NCBI GenBank assembly: GCA_009823505.1
Contig: VZQC01005685.1
Coordinates: forward strand, 684,499 to 748,498
Source of the DNA: Rhizomys pruinosus
Lineage: Eukaryota; Chordata; Mammalia; Rodentia; Spalacidae
Direction of reading: 5' to 3'
Length of the DNA: 64,000 bases
The position numbers and the translations under genes were made by a program. The first letter of the stretch is position 1. Each line of letters opens with the position of its first letter. Shown here piece after piece: positions 1 to 12,854 of the stretch. The notes beneath the pieces were generated by a model. That model saw only the letters and a program-made list of their open reading frames with translations, ran no database searches and was not told where the DNA came from.

Positions 1-150
1 GCTGAGAACCATCTTCAGCTCCAGTTCCAGGGGAATCTGACACCCTCTTCTGACCTCCGCGGCATTGCATGACATGGGTGCACAAACCTGCATGCAGACA
101 GTACATTCATACACATAAAAATAAATTAATTAATTAATTTAAAAATAAAT
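1..150 (+). repeat. B2 SINE, 3' part
   Basis: This is the 3' half of a rodent B2 (tRNA-derived) SINE, truncated by the window edge. It matches the other B2 copies in this window (20051, 28778, 53561) through the segment describing 'accctcttctgacctccgcg' and ends in an A-rich tail with TTAA repeats. It lies immediately upstream of L1 ORF2 sequence, so it is probably inserted in or beside the L1. Confidence 0.85.
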
Positions 151-924
151 AAAAAAACAGAATGAGCACAAATAAACAATATAACACTGCAGCTAGAAAC
201 ACTTGAGAAACAGCAACAAATGAAACCTAAAACCAACAGACAGGAAGAAATAAGAAAAATCAGAGCAGGAATCAATGAAATAGAAACGACAACAAAAAAC
301 AATAAAAAGAATCACTGAATTGAAAAGTTGGTTCTTTGAAGAGGTAAACAAGATAGACAGACCTCTAGCCCAGTTAACCAAAAGAAAGAAAGAGCAACTC
401 CAAATCAATAGAATCTGTGATGAAAGGCGAATATCACAACAGATAATGAAAAGATCCAGACAATCATATGGAAATACTTCAAAAACCTATACTCTATTAA
501 ACTTGGAAACCTAACAGAAATGGATGAATATTTGAAATCCTGGGAGGCAACAAAGCTTAACCAAGAAGAGACTGACAGTTTAAAAAAACAGAAGAGATTG
601 ACAGTTTAAACAGACCCATAATATTTGAGGAAATTGAAGATGTAATAAACAACCTCCCAAATAAAAAAGACCAGGTCCAGATGGGTACACAGCAGAATGC
701 TATAAAACATTTAAAGAAAACCTTACAGACATTATTTCTCAAACTTTTCAGAAGAATAAAACCAGAGGAAACTCTCCCAAATTCCTTCTATGAAGCCAGC
801 ATCACCCTAGTACCAAAACCAGTCAAAGATACAACTAAAAAACAAAGTTATAGACCCATCTCATTAATACCGAACACAGACACAAAAATTCTCAACAAAA
901 TACTTGCAAACCACATACAGATCC

Positions 925-2892
925 TGTTCTAGTTTGTCCTCCATTGCTGTGACAAAACACTCTGACCAACACCAACTTTGGGGAGGAAAGGGTTTATTCA
1001 GCTCACATCTCCTGGGTCACAGTTCATCACTCAGGGAGCCCAAGGCAGGAACTCAGGGCAGGAACCTGGAGGCAGGAGCTGAAGCACAAGCCATGGAGGA
1101 ATGCTGTTCACTGGCTTGCTCCTCTGGCCCATGCCCAGTCTGCCTTCTTATACGGTACACAACAACCTCCCCAGAGTGACACCAGCCATAGTGGGCTGGG
1201 CCCTCCCACACTGCTCGACAATCAAGACAATACTCCACAGATGTGGCCACAGGCCAATCCAATGGAGCCAATTCCCCAATTGAGGCTCCCTCAACCCAGG
1301 TGTGTCAAGTTGACACTAAAGCTATCCAGCACAATGGACCCCTTGTCAACTTGACACACACACATCACTATTAAACCACCACCTTTCCAGTTCTTATCCC
1401 CAAAGTGTGATGTTAAAATTAATCACAACCTAAGACAGTACAACCTTAAAAACCACACAGTCCTTAAAATGTCCAAACACTTATACGTTCACAGTCTGTT
1501 AAAAGACTCTTAACTGTGAGCTGCTATAAAATCCAAAACAAGTACTGTCTTATTTCAAAGGGAAGAATCAGGCACACTCAAATGAAACCTAAGTCCAGCA
1601 AAGTAACTCAAGGCTGGACATCTGGGTCTCACTCACAATCTTCTGCGCTCCAAAGGGTCTCGGCAGCTCCCCTTCTCTGACTCTGCTGTCTGTGGCCACA
1701 CAGCTCATCTCACAGGCCCAGGCTGATTCCATTCCACACCTGCTGCTGCCCTTGGTGGTCGTCCCATGGTCCTGGCATCTCCAAAAAGCTGGGGTCACCA
1801 CTGAAACTGAGGTTGCTTCTGACCTTTCCTGATGCAAAACCTCAGCTTCTCTTCCTGACCCCTGCAATCCTGGGGTCTTCGCTGCAACCAAGGCCGCACT
1901 CTGACCAGTGACCTTTCCTGGCCTCTCATAGTGCCAGGCCTCAGCTGCTCTCTGTGACCCCCTCATGCTTTCAACACCAGAACCATATAGGAGACTCTTA
2001 CACATTATCAAGTCCTGCTTCTGGCTTGGCATAGAGGCTTGGGCCCCTTCTGGAATATAGCTTCTATGTGCTGACCCTGAAGAAATTCTTCCCAGAAGGT
2101 TTCACCACAGTGATGCTGGTCTCTTGTTACTTACAGCTGATTTTTCAGCCCCAGCTAACCAGCATCAATTGTCCCAGTTCAACAAAGATTTCACTTCAGG
2201 TTCTGGTCTCTTGTTACTTACAGCTGATTCTTCAGCCCCAGCTGACCAGAACCCACAGATTAAACAGTCCTGATTATCTCTGCTTCCCTTTGAAACTAGA
2301 AACTTCACAAGCCAGGCCTCCATCATCTACAACTCTCTCAGCAAAACTGTTCCAAGTTCCACAGCAACAATCTTTAGGCATTCAATGATTTTTCTAGTGC
2401 AAATTTCCAAACGCTTCCACAATCCTTCCCCAAACACCAAGATCATGTCTGTCACAGCAATACCCCACTCTTGGTACCAATTTCTGTTCTAGACTTTCTT
2501 CCATTGCTGTGACAAAACACTCTGACCAACACCAACTTGGGGAGGAAAGAGTTTATTCAGCTCACATCTCCTGGGTCACAGTTCATCACTCAAGAAGCCC
2601 AAGGCAGGAATTCAGGGCAGGAACCTGGAGGCAGGAGCTGAAGCACAGGCTATGGAGGAATGCTGTTTACTGGCTTGCTCCCCTGGCCCATGCACAGCCT
2701 TCCCTCTCATGCGGTACACAACAACCTGCCCAGGGTGACACCACCCATAGTGGCCTGGGCCCTCCCACACTGCTCAACCATCAAGACAGTACTCTGCAGA
2801 TGTGGCCACAGGCCAATCCAATGGAGCCAATTCCCCAATTGAGGCTCCCTCAACCCAGGTGTGTCAAGTTGACACTAAAGCTATCCGGCACA
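925..2892 (-). mobile_element. Full-length non-autonomous MaLR/ERVL-type LTR retrotransposon nested in L1
   Basis: Two direct terminal repeats of about 408 bp (925-1333 and 2485-2892) enclose about 1.15 kb. Read on the minus strand each LTR begins TGTGCTGG or TGTGCCGG, ends AGAACA, has a TATAAG motif and an AATAAA signal, as expected of an LTR. Just inside the 5' LTR (plus 2463-2479) the minus strand reads TGGTACCAAGAGTGGGG, one base away from a tRNA-Leu primer-binding site as used by ERVL and MaLR elements. The interior has no gag or pol reading frame, which fits the non-autonomous MaLR group. The element splits L1 ORF2 cleanly. Five-base target duplications (GATCC / GACAC) agree only partly. 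I do not assign a subfamily name. Confidence 0.85.
2463..2479 (-). promoter_or_regulatory. tRNA-Leu-type primer-binding site of the MaLR element
   Basis: The minus strand reads TGGTACCAAGAGTGGGG, separated by five bases from the inner edge of the 5' LTR (2485). It is the complement of the 3' end of a tRNA-Leu except for one position. This is the priming site for reverse transcription and it fixes the element's orientation. Confidence 0.75.
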
Positions 2893-3453
2893 GACACATA
2901 TCAAAAAGATCATCAATCACGACCAAGTTGGATTCATCCCAGAGATGCAGGGAAGATTCAACATACATAAATCAATAAACATCATAAAACATATAAATGG
3001 ACTGAAAAACAAAACCCACATGATCATCTCAATTGATGCAGAAAAAACTTTGATAAAATCCAGCATCCCTTCATGCTTACAGTCCTAGAGGGAATTGGAC
3101 TGGAGGGATCATTCCTCAATGTAATCAAAGCCATATACAAGAAACCCACAGCCAACATCATTCTAAATGGAGAAACATTAGAAGCATTCCCCTTAAAGCC
3201 AGGAACATGGTAAGGTTGCCAGCTATCACCACTCCTCTTCAATATAGTGCTTGAAACACTTGCTAGGGCAATAAGATAAGAAAGGGAAATTAAAGAAGTA
3301 CTAATTGGAAAGAGGAAGTCAAGCTATCCCTTTTTGCAGACTATATGATAGTTTACCTAAGGGATCCTAAAAACTCCACCAGAAAACTCCTAAAAATGAT
3401 CAAGACTCTCAAGTGTCAGGATACAAAATTAACTTACAAAAATCAGTAGCCTT

Positions 3454-3548
3454 GCTGGAGCGTGTGTGCTGGGCCTGCATTTGCTCCTTCTTGACTTTCT
3501 GTCCCCTGAGAAAACAATAAACATGATTACAGGTTTCTAATCTGAAAA
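3454..3548 (+). pseudogene. Short 5'-truncated processed retrocopy of an mRNA 3' end
   Basis: A 95-bp non-L1 sequence interrupts L1 ORF2. It carries an AATAAA polyadenylation signal at about 3517-3523, then about 20 bases, then an A run. It is flanked by a perfect 16-bp direct repeat, AAAAATCAGTAGCCTT, at 3438-3453 and 3549-3564. This is the signature of L1-driven target-primed reverse transcription of a polyadenylated transcript. The parent gene is not recognised. Confidence 0.8.
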
Positions 3549-5048
3549 AAAAATCAGTAGCCTTTCTTTACACCAATAAACAACATGAGAAGGAATATGA
3601 GGAGACTCTCCCCTTCACAATAGCCTCAAAAAATATTTTAAACAAACCTAACCAAGACACCAAAGATCTTTACAATGAAAATTTTAAATCTCTGAAAAAG
3701 GACACTGAAGACAATACCAGAAAATGGAAAGACCTCCCTTGCTCATCTATTGGAAGAATTAATAGAGTAAAAATGGCCATCCTACCCAGACTAATATACA
3801 GACTCAATGCAAACTCCCCATCAGTTTCTTTTCAGACTTAGAAAAAAAAATCCTTAAATTCACATGGAAAAACAAAAGACCCTGGATAGCCAAAGCAACC
3901 CAGAGCAAAAAGAGCAACACAGGGGGGATGACCATACCAGATTTCAAACTATATTACAGAGTTATAGTCATAAAAACCACCTAGTACAGGCACAAAAACA
4001 GACCTATAGATCAATGGAACAAAATTGAAGATCCAAACCTGAGCACATGCAATTTCAGCCACCTCATATTTGACAAGGGGGCCAAGAAGACTCAATGGAG
4101 GAAACACAGCATCTTCAGCAAATGGTGTTGGCAAGACTGGATCACTACTTGTAGAAGAATAAAACTAAATCCCTACCACTTGCCCTGTACAAAATTCAAC
4201 TCCAAATGGATCAAAGACCTCAAAGTGAAACCTGAAACTCTGAAGATTCTAGAACAAAAGTTTGGCAGCAACCTACAAGACATAAGCATAGGAGAAGACA
4301 TCCTAAATCAGACAGATGCTGCACAAGAAGTGAGGTCTACAATTGACAAGTGGGACATCATTAAACTCAAAAGCTTCTGTCCAGGGAAAGAAACAATCAG
4401 TGAAGTGAAGAGAAGACCCACAGAATGGGAAGAAAAACACACAGAATGGGAAGAAACCTTCACCAGTGCTACATCCAACAGAGCATTGACTTCCAGAATA
4501 TATAAACTATTTAAAAAGCAAAGAAGTAAGAAAACAAATGACTCACTCAAAAGATGGAGTAAAGAGCTAAACAGAGACTTCACAAATGAGGAAATAAAGA
4601 TGGCTGAGAAACAGCTTAAAAAATGTTCAACATTGCTAATAATTAAAGAAATGTAAATTAAAACCACTTTAAGATATCATCTCACACTGATAAGATTGGC
4701 TAGGATCAAGAAAACAAATGATACCAAATGCTGGAGAGGTTGTGGAGAAAAGAGAACACTCATCCACTGCTGGTGGAAATGCAAACTCATACAACCACTA
4801 TGGAAAGCAGTGTGGAGATCTCTGAAGAGACTCAAGATGAGCTTACAACCTGACCTGGCCATATCACGCTTGGGTATATACCTACAAGACTCATTCTACT
4901 GCAGAGATACATGCACAGCCTTGCTCATTGCAGCATTCTTCATAATAACAAAGAGCCAGAACCAACCCAAATGCCCCTCAACCAACAAGTGGATAGAGAA
5001 AACGTGTTACATCTACACAATGGAATTCTATGCAGTGTTAAAGAAAGA

Positions 5049-5200
5049 TGGCATCGCTGGGCGTGGTGGCACACGCCTTTAATCCTAGCACTTGGGAGGC
5101 AGAGGTAGGTGGATCTTTGTGAGTTCAAGGCCAGCGTGGTCTACAGAGTGAGTTCCAGGACAGCTGAGNAAAAAGAAAAAAGAAAGAAAGAAAGGTGATA
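5049..5200 (+). repeat. B1 SINE inserted in L1, with an N in its tail
   Basis: 7SL-derived B1 with the standard box GGGCGTGGTGGCACACGCCT at its 5' part and 'gagttcaaggccagcgtggt' in the middle. It interrupts the end of L1 ORF2. A single undetermined base at 5169 sits between the body and the A-rich tail (AAAAAGAAAAAAGAAAG), which marks an assembly join. Confidence 0.9.
5169..5169. other. Single undetermined base (assembly join)
   Basis: N within the A-rich 3' end of the B1 at 5049-5200. Unlike the other two Ns, no duplication is seen beside it. Confidence 0.8.
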
Positions 5201-5969
5201 ACATGAACTTTGCAGGTAAATGGATGTAATTAGAAGATATTATGCTAAGTAAAGTAACACAGTCCCAGAAAAGCAAAGGATGAATGGTATCCCTCATTTG
5301 TGGATGCTAGCACCAAACACTGACTTGTAAGGCAAACTGAGCAATATCAACATTATATACCCCTTTCCCTGAAAGTAACTGTGCTCTGATAATGTAAATC
5401 CCTTAACAGGTTCTCGAATTAACCCACCACTTATTTTTAGACTTGGTAATCTTGGTATATGGGTGGGGGATATGTAGGCAGATTTTAGAGTAATATAAAT
5501 TTAAATAGGAAAAATGTGAAACCTGAAATATGATATGATAGGGAAATGACAGTTTGTGTACAGATGATATAATTTTAGCATAGGTGTGACATATATATAT
5601 ATATTTTTTTTTATTTTTTATTTATTTTTATTTCATTTTTTAACAATAAGTAATAATTTATGAGTACAAGCATCCTTCATGTAAAACCAATTTGCAAGCA
5701 GTTGTGCCCAAACCTATACAGCCCAAGGCTCCCACCATCCAGCTGGAGGTGCTTGTATGTACAATCAAGTTGATCAAATAAGTGTCCAGTCTATATTGCT
5801 ATAGTTTCACCATTCACCCCAATCGCAGCCTACATTCTACCATGCCCCCTCTTCTGCAGATTGTTTCCTAGGCTTAGAAAAGGGGCACAGGTGGGAGAGA
5901 AGCAAAACAGTCTACTTTCTCTGGAGATGTCATTTTGGACTCTGATCAGTTCAGGCTGTTTCCTCATGG

Positions 5970-6373
5970 TGTTCTAGCTTGTCTTCCATTGCTGTGACAA
6001 AACACTCTGACTGACACTAACTTGGGGAGAAAAGGGTTTATTCAGCTTACATCTCCTGGGTCACAGTTCATCACTCAGGGAGCCCAAGGTGGGAACTCAG
6101 GGCAGGAACCTGGAGGCAGGAGCTGAAGCACAGGCCATGGAGGAATACTGCTTACTGGCTTGCTCCCCTGGCCCATGCCCAGCCTGACCTCTTATACGGT
6201 ACACAACAACCTGCCCAGGCACCACCCATAGTGGGCTGGGCGCTCCTACATTACTCAACAATCAAGACAATACTCTACAGATGTGGCCACAGGCCAGTCC
6301 AATGGAGCCAATTCCCCAGTTGAGGCTCCCTCAACCCAGGTGTGTCAAGTTGACACTAATGCTATTCAGCACA
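5970..6373 (-). mobile_element. Solo LTR (MaLR/ERVL type) with perfect target duplication
   Basis: A 404-bp copy of the same LTR family as 925-1333 and 2485-2892, with TG...CA ends. It is flanked by an exact 5-bp duplication, CATGG at 5965-5969 and at 6374-6378. No internal sequence or second LTR is present, so it is a solo LTR left by recombination between LTRs. It lies in the L1 3' region. Confidence 0.9.
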
Positions 6374-6801
6374 CATGGGTTGACAGTTTGTCCAGGAATA
6401 ACATTTCAGTCCTACTAATGGACCACAAGCAATTAGATATTCAGGCATTTAAACAGTACTAATTATTATGGTAGGTTACTTTGGTATAGACACAGATGTT
6501 TGGATGGTATGCTAATCCATGAACTATAGTTTTTCTGTAAAAGATGACAAGGATAAATGTGTAAGTGGTACAGATTGGAGGGAACGGCAGAGGAACTGGG
6601 ACAAGGAACCAACTCAAACAGTAAAGTTCTCCAAGGACATTTATCCTCTTCTTTGAAAAGAGTCAGAGCAAGATACAGGGCAGGGATGGGAGGGTGCATG
6701 AACTCAGGTTGGGTGGGGGGCATGGAAGAGAAGATGAGTCTAGATTGGACTAAGAAATGATGTATGAAATGCACATAACTTCAATAAAAATGTTTTAAAA
6801 A

Positions 6802-6858
6802 TGACTAACAGTTCACCATGCAGATGTAAGAACTAACAGTTCATCATGCAGATGTAAG
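6802..6858. repeat. Tandem duplication of a 28-bp unit
   Basis: Two adjacent copies of ACTAACAGTTCACCATGCAG plus ATGTAAGA, differing at one base (C/T), directly after the 3' end of the L1. No function is apparent. Confidence 0.8.
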
Positions 6859-7197
6859 AATGTCTCACTTTCAACTCTTTAGAATTTGGTTTGCTCTATA
6901 TCTTTCCTATATAGCATCCTGTGTTTTTAGCTCAACATAAAATGAATTTAAGGTGATTAATTGTACTTATGTAGAACTCAGAGTGAATTTCTACCTTACT
7001 TCAAAACTATGGGAAATAAATTTTATAAGGCATATCTATTATGTGGTCCATATAGATAAACTAAAGGATTTCACTAGGAAAAATTCATATTAATTAGTAA
7101 AAATAGGTTCCTTTTAAACATGACAGCATAATGTAGTTTTATAAAAACAGCTGATTCTGTACTGTAGGCTCTAGCTACAGAAAGCATGTATATGGGT

Positions 7198-7504
7198 TCT
7201 GGGGAGATGTCTCAGTAAGCCAAGTGCTTGTAGTGCACACATGCGGAGCTGAACTTGACTCCCGCATGAAGGATGGGCTCAGCAGTGCCCTTCTGATGAA
7301 ATGTAGCCTGGGAGGCAGGAACAGGTGAACCCCTTAGATCCCGCCAGCCCGTGAAGCTAGGTGAGTGTGGTCCAGATTCAGTCAGTAAGAGACCCTGTCT
7401 AAAAAATACAAGATGGTGTAGAGTGACAGAGGAAGTCACCAACAGCTACCATCCACCTCTAGTATCCATGTGCACCTGCACACACGCATGCGCACACACA
7501 CGTG

Positions 7505-7553
<49 letters not shown>

Positions 7554-7622
7554 GTACTCCACATATACACAACACACATAAATAAGTAGATGGACAACCG
7601 AATACAATAAAAACATCCTGAA
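7198..7622 (+). repeat. B4-type SINE ending in a (CA)n microsatellite
   Basis: It starts like an ID/B2-type tRNA-derived head ('ggggagatgtctcagtaag'), continues with a B1-like segment ('agaccctgtctaaaaaata') and ends in CA-rich sequence with an uninterrupted (CA)n run at about 7508-7551. That composite layout is typical of the rodent B4 family. The open frames across the CA run are low-complexity and not genes. Confidence 0.7.
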
Positions 7623-8414
7623 TAATTCTAATATGCTTACTTGGCAAGGGGACAATTTCTGGTGGAATTTTTCTTTCAGTAAATTAGATTATACCATATG
7701 AACAAACTGTATGTATCCTGCTTTTGAAACATTATCTATTCTGTTCCAAAGATTTTTCTCATGTCAACTAATTAGCAAAATATATTTCAAATGCATTTTA
7801 TTATGTACTCATTTATTTTCCTGAGTTGCAAACTTCTTCATTCCCTGTTATAAACAACACTCCCAAGAGCATATGACATGATACATCCTTCTGTGTCATG
7901 ACGTCCATCTCCAGCATCAAAATCTAGGTAATTTTAACAATGTAGACATTTTTTCCATAAAAGAAATGTAGTTCCTAAAAGGTTGTTAATTTTTTAGATT
8001 AGATAGATCTGTAAATTTGCACATATCTGATGTCTGATGGCTCACAGAGAAGACGCCTCATGGCAAAAGACTTTGAGAAGAAGTACTCAAAATTTAAAAA
8101 TGATTTTGTCAGGTAGAAGCATATTCTCAAAAGTTGCATTAAACGTGGAGAGCAGTCCTACTGCCTCATCAGGTTGAAGGCGAATGGAAGATGTCACGCG
8201 TGCGTCAACTAGCACAGAACACTCATGCACAATGACATAGTTACATGAGACTCTGAGATGATAAAGTCTAGCAGGTGGTACAATGAGGACTGCTCAACCC
8301 CCTGGTTCCTGAAGAGTGAGTTCTTGCTATTTCACAAGATTCACAGGTGACACAGATTCCCACTTCTGTTGATTGGCTACAATGGTAGACTCTATTAGAT
8401 CTAAGTTTTCCTGA

Positions 8415-8576
<162 letters not shown>

Positions 8577-9869
8577 TAAGCTCAAACTGTTTCGTCATGC
8601 CTTGGAACCTAGGAACCCAGGTAAACTTCCTGTTTAAGTAGAGGATTGGCATTGTTCAGTCTCTCAAGTAAGTTCATGAAGCATGGCCCAGCACTGGAAG
8701 TTTGTCTGGCTTACCCATTTGAGTAGTTTTTTAATAGGAAGCAAAGGTGAGGATGTTATTTGAGGTACGGGTAAGACCCTGAAATCAATTTGATACCTGG
8801 AAACTTGATTTTTAAAGACAAATCCTATGCTTGAAATCTAAGGAAGCTTCTCTGGTGAGCTTTCTAGACCCAGTCTCTTAATAACCTGACCATATCAAGT
8901 CCTGAGTCTTAATAGTCAGAGTTTGCAGATTTCAAAATCCTTTCCCTTGAGACTTCTCAAGTCCTGGCCAAAGAGGACATGAAAACTTTCCCATCAATAT
9001 ATCAAATTAAGACTTTCACACATCTCCAAAATTCTGGGATTTTAGCTAAGACATTTGGCACATCACAGAGTCTTTAAGAGCAAATGTTAGAGTACTAATG
9101 TCAGCTCTGACACCACCAGATCCCAAATCCTGCCTCAGGTTGTGTCCTAGCATAGACATCTGAGACAGGAAGGGTTGGAAATTCTCTTTATTGGAGAACA
9201 TAGTTCCCAACACCTAGTTAGTTATATCATGGAGCTATTTCGAATTGCAGAAGAATGTTCACAATTGGATGATGAACAGAGCAGCACCATGAAAGAAAGT
9301 TCAGCATCTTTTCCTGTTGTTTTTGAGATGCGAGTTTCCCAGCTCCCTGTCCTTTGTCAGCAATCTTCAGAGCCCAGCTTGTGAAGGACAGTCCACATCT
9401 GGCTCAGTTACCCAGTGAGTCAGAGGCCAGTGATGCAAAGCAGATTCCTTGAAGCCAAATGAGGCCCTTGGAAACTGGGTTAGCTCTTGGAGGAGTAGAT
9501 GGGGCACTGAGGAAATTACCTTGGCACCCAGAATGGCCCCCTTTCTGTGTCCAGGAGACCCACATAGTGGCATCTGTGTATAAAATAACTGCAGGCTCAG
9601 TTGCTGGAAGCGCAAAGAAAATTAAACACTTTCTGGAAGCTTATCTGACTTTCCCAAATCATTATGTCCTCCTTTGGGTTCTGAAGTAGCAGCTTACTTG
9701 GTGTTGCCTCTGAAAAGCTAGTGTGCATACAAGCAGAGTGGTTTTCAAGAAAAGTCCTTACATAGCATGTGCTTGGAAGTCCTCCTCTATTTAAGAGATC
9801 TCGCTTCAGGATCTCTATTTCAAGGTGTCTAAAATATGTCAAAGAGAAGATTGTGAAAAACAGTGTAAA

Positions 9870-10065
9870 AGGGGACTGGAGAGATGGCTCACAGCTGAGA
9901 CCACTGGCTGCTCTTGCAGAGGATCCCTGTCTGAATGCTTGGTGTCCATATGACAGCTATCATCCTTAACTCCAGTTTCAGGAAATCTACTGCCCTCTTC
10001 TGGCCTCTACAGGCATTGCATGACACAGCTGCACTTGATACATGCAGGAGGAATATTAAAATTGA
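9870..10065 (+). repeat. B2 SINE, diverged
   Basis: Begins GGGGACTGGAGAGATGGCTC, continues through 'tgctcttgcagaggatc' (the tRNA-like region) and 'ctgccctcttctggcctcta', and fades into an AT-rich tail. Confidence 0.8.
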
Positions 10066-10134
10066 TATATATTAAAAAACAAATAGTATAAAATACACAA
10101 TCAGTGGCTTTCTTGATAATTGAAGATTATAGGT

Positions 10135-10650
10135 ATTTGTAGGCATAATCTATCGATCATCTGTCATTCATCTATCATGGGTCATCTATATACATGTCTA
10201 ATATCTATGATCTAGCTATTATCTATCTTGCTGTCTATTAATCATCTACTTATTTATCCATGATCTGTCTATCATCTGCTTATCTATCATCTATCTATGC
10301 ATCATCTATCATCAGCTATCCTCTTTCTATCATCTCTCACCAGTATATCATCTATTTATCTATCTATTATCTTCCGTTGTACCATCTGTCTATCCCTTAT
10401 CATCATTTATCATCTATCTGTTGCCTGTATATCTAATTTCTATCATCTACATATCATCTAACATCTATTTATCATCTATGTATCACCTGCCTATCTATAG
10501 CTAGCTATTTCTCTATCATCTTTATCATCTCTGTGTATCGTGTACCTATCATCTTTCTCACAGCTATGGAGATTCTATTTCTTTAACAGTTATGTATCTT
10601 ACACCTACCTATAATCTACCTATCATCTACCTGTCTGAGAAATCTTGCCT
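10135..10650. repeat. Degenerate (TCTA)n/(TCA)n microsatellite
   Basis: About 500 bp built from TCTATCATC-like motifs with many interruptions, which suggests an old tetranucleotide array. No reading frame or other signal was seen in it. Confidence 0.85.
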
Positions 10651-10904
10651 AGCTCACACTATTTTTTCTTTCTGAGCTAGACAATTGCCTTCTTTAGAGG
10701 TAATGTGTTACACGTTAGAGTACTAGTTGTGATAGAGAGTTTACAATGCATTGCACCTTCCCACAGACCTTACCATCCTTCCATGATATGAATCCCTAAG
10801 TTTTTACATATATTATTTTGAACATTTCATTTGTATAGATGCACTTGAAGTTTTAACTTGGGGTGTTTGATTATAGACAAGTGTATAAGTTGGATTGGCT
10901 CTGA

Positions 10905-11168
<264 letters not shown>

Positions 11169-12271
11169 TGAAATATCTGGCTGTGTCAAGCCATCTTAAG
11201 TGATTTCAGGATCTCCCTTACAGAGCATTTTGGAAGGTGAGGAATTGCTTTTGCTTTTGATTGCTCAGATAAATATCAACTGCCTATTATAAATTGAAAA
11301 GGATAGAATAATTAAATGATGAATTCTATTCCACTGCATAATGTAATGACATATTTTGTACTGTCAGAAACGAGACAGAGTGGTCAAAGTGATGCTGGGC
11401 ATTTAGTGAAGCTGTTTCCTGAGTGCTGGGTGGGGTCTGGGTTGGGTCTGTGGCAGACCACTGTGCAGAACACACTGGCCTGTGAGTTCAGGTGAATGGT
11501 TTTCCCCAGGTGGTAAACATGATTAGGAAACTGAGTGAGGGGTATTCCCAAAGGAATGGGATTTTAAGATGAGTCAAGATAATATAATATAATATTATTA
11601 TGAGAATAAAATTTTGGATTAATATAAATATAGAATGCAAATGTGTGAAACAAAGCTGCAGCCATCTTACCAATAACAGTGCTTCCTGCAAGAGCAGAGG
11701 GAGGCTTGCAGGAGCTGGCCTGCCGCAGACTGAAGAAACCACAGTTGTGTTGGGCATGAAGTAAAGGCTGTTCTTGTGTTGGGCCTTATCACAAAATAAC
11801 TTGCTTACATTTTAATTATATTTATATATTACACATACGTTGTTTTCTAAATCCATGAGTGGGATCTCTCCATTTATTTTTCATCCCCCCCACCTCCTCT
11901 TCCTCCATCACTGACCAGGCTCACCCTGAACACTCTGCCATCTATTCAGAGAAGCTGTTTTATGTGCATTTCCCACTATTTTACTTGCCTGGATAATCAG
12001 GTGCAAATATCATTTACTCATGTAATATTATGATATTTGTCATTAAAATCAAATAATAATATGCTCTTTTATTAACAAAATGATTGGTGATTGATGATTA
12101 AAAATGAAATTCAAACAGCTCAAAATTAATTGTGCTTTATATGTATATATATATATCATACAGATATATATATATAAACATGTATCATGTATATATTTAT
12201 TTCAAAGTGTTGAAAATATTTCAAATTGTACATTATTTTAATTTAAAGTTGCCTTGTTAAAATCTAATAAT

Positions 12272-12530
12272 TGGGGCTGGAGAGATCATTCATTGTTTAA
12301 GAGTATTTACTGCTCTTTCCAAGGATCCAATTTTGGTTCCCAGCACCCAAGTTGGGAGGCTCACAGCACTCTGTAATTCTAGTTCCAGGAGATCACAGGC
12401 ATTCTCCTGGCCTCTGGGGGTATTTAAACACACATGGCAGAGAGAGGGAGAGAGAGAGAGAAAGAGAGAAAGAGAGAGAGAAAGAAACATAAATGTACAC
12501 ATGCATAAAATAAAAATAAATCTTAAAATA
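12272..12530 (+). repeat. B2 SINE with internal (GA)n expansion
   Basis: Starts GGGGCTGGAGAGATCATTCA. A GAGA/AAGAGA run at about 12437-12485 lies where B2 copies vary, and the element ends in AAATAAATC-type tail sequence. Confidence 0.8.
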
Positions 12531-12854
12531 TAATAAGTGTAAGAGTTGGGAAATTCCATGCTTCACCCTTTTCTCTTGCTCTGATCTTTATCCCTTCTTT
12601 GAAGCATTATACAGACTGCAGTTATTCAAATTTGTGACGTTCCCAAGCACTGATGGGCCAAGTCCTGCTGTCTGTGCCCCCCACTCCCATCTCCTTACAG
12701 AAAACTCATTTGGCCCATAGACACATTGGGCCTGAAGCACTATAAGAAAAAAGTTTTGACTCTCACAAGTACTGACACAAGTACTCCCTTCCTCTGCTCC
12801 CTTTATGTTGTTCCAAAGGCTACATTTGGAGAATATTTTCTTTATATTCATTTT

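Larger units (their letters stand above)
132..6800 (+). mobile_element. L1 (LINE-1) retrotransposon, ORF2 and 3' end, heavily broken
   Basis: A decayed rodent L1 in sense orientation. Endonuclease/RT linker and RT coding sequence are readable at 132-924 (for example a peptide containing SYRPISLIPN), continue after a nested LTR element at 2893, and reach the cysteine-rich C terminus near 4730-4810 (CWRGCG...HCWWKC). Many stops and frameshifts make it a pseudogene. The RT box reads FADY instead of FADD at 3333-3344, so one catalytic aspartate is lost. The 3' UTR (about 5350-6800) contains a G-rich polypurine stretch and AATAAA near 6783. The 5' end (5' UTR, ORF1) is not in the window. Nested insertions are a MaLR element (925-2892), a short retrocopy (3454-3548), a B1 (about 5049-5200) and a solo LTR (5970-6373). 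The assignment of 5600-5970 to the L1 3' UTR is less certain. Confidence 0.9.

Noticed and set aside
1589..2032. 147-codon minus-strand frame inside the MaLR element
   Set aside because: MaLR interiors are non-coding in general, and the frame shows no gag or pol motif.
7446..7655. Cys-Val repeat frames
   Set aside because: They read through the (CA)n end of a B4 SINE.
10135..10650. Possible CRISPR-like or regulatory array
   Set aside because: Units are simple TCTA/ATC microsatellite with no constant repeat and unique spacers.
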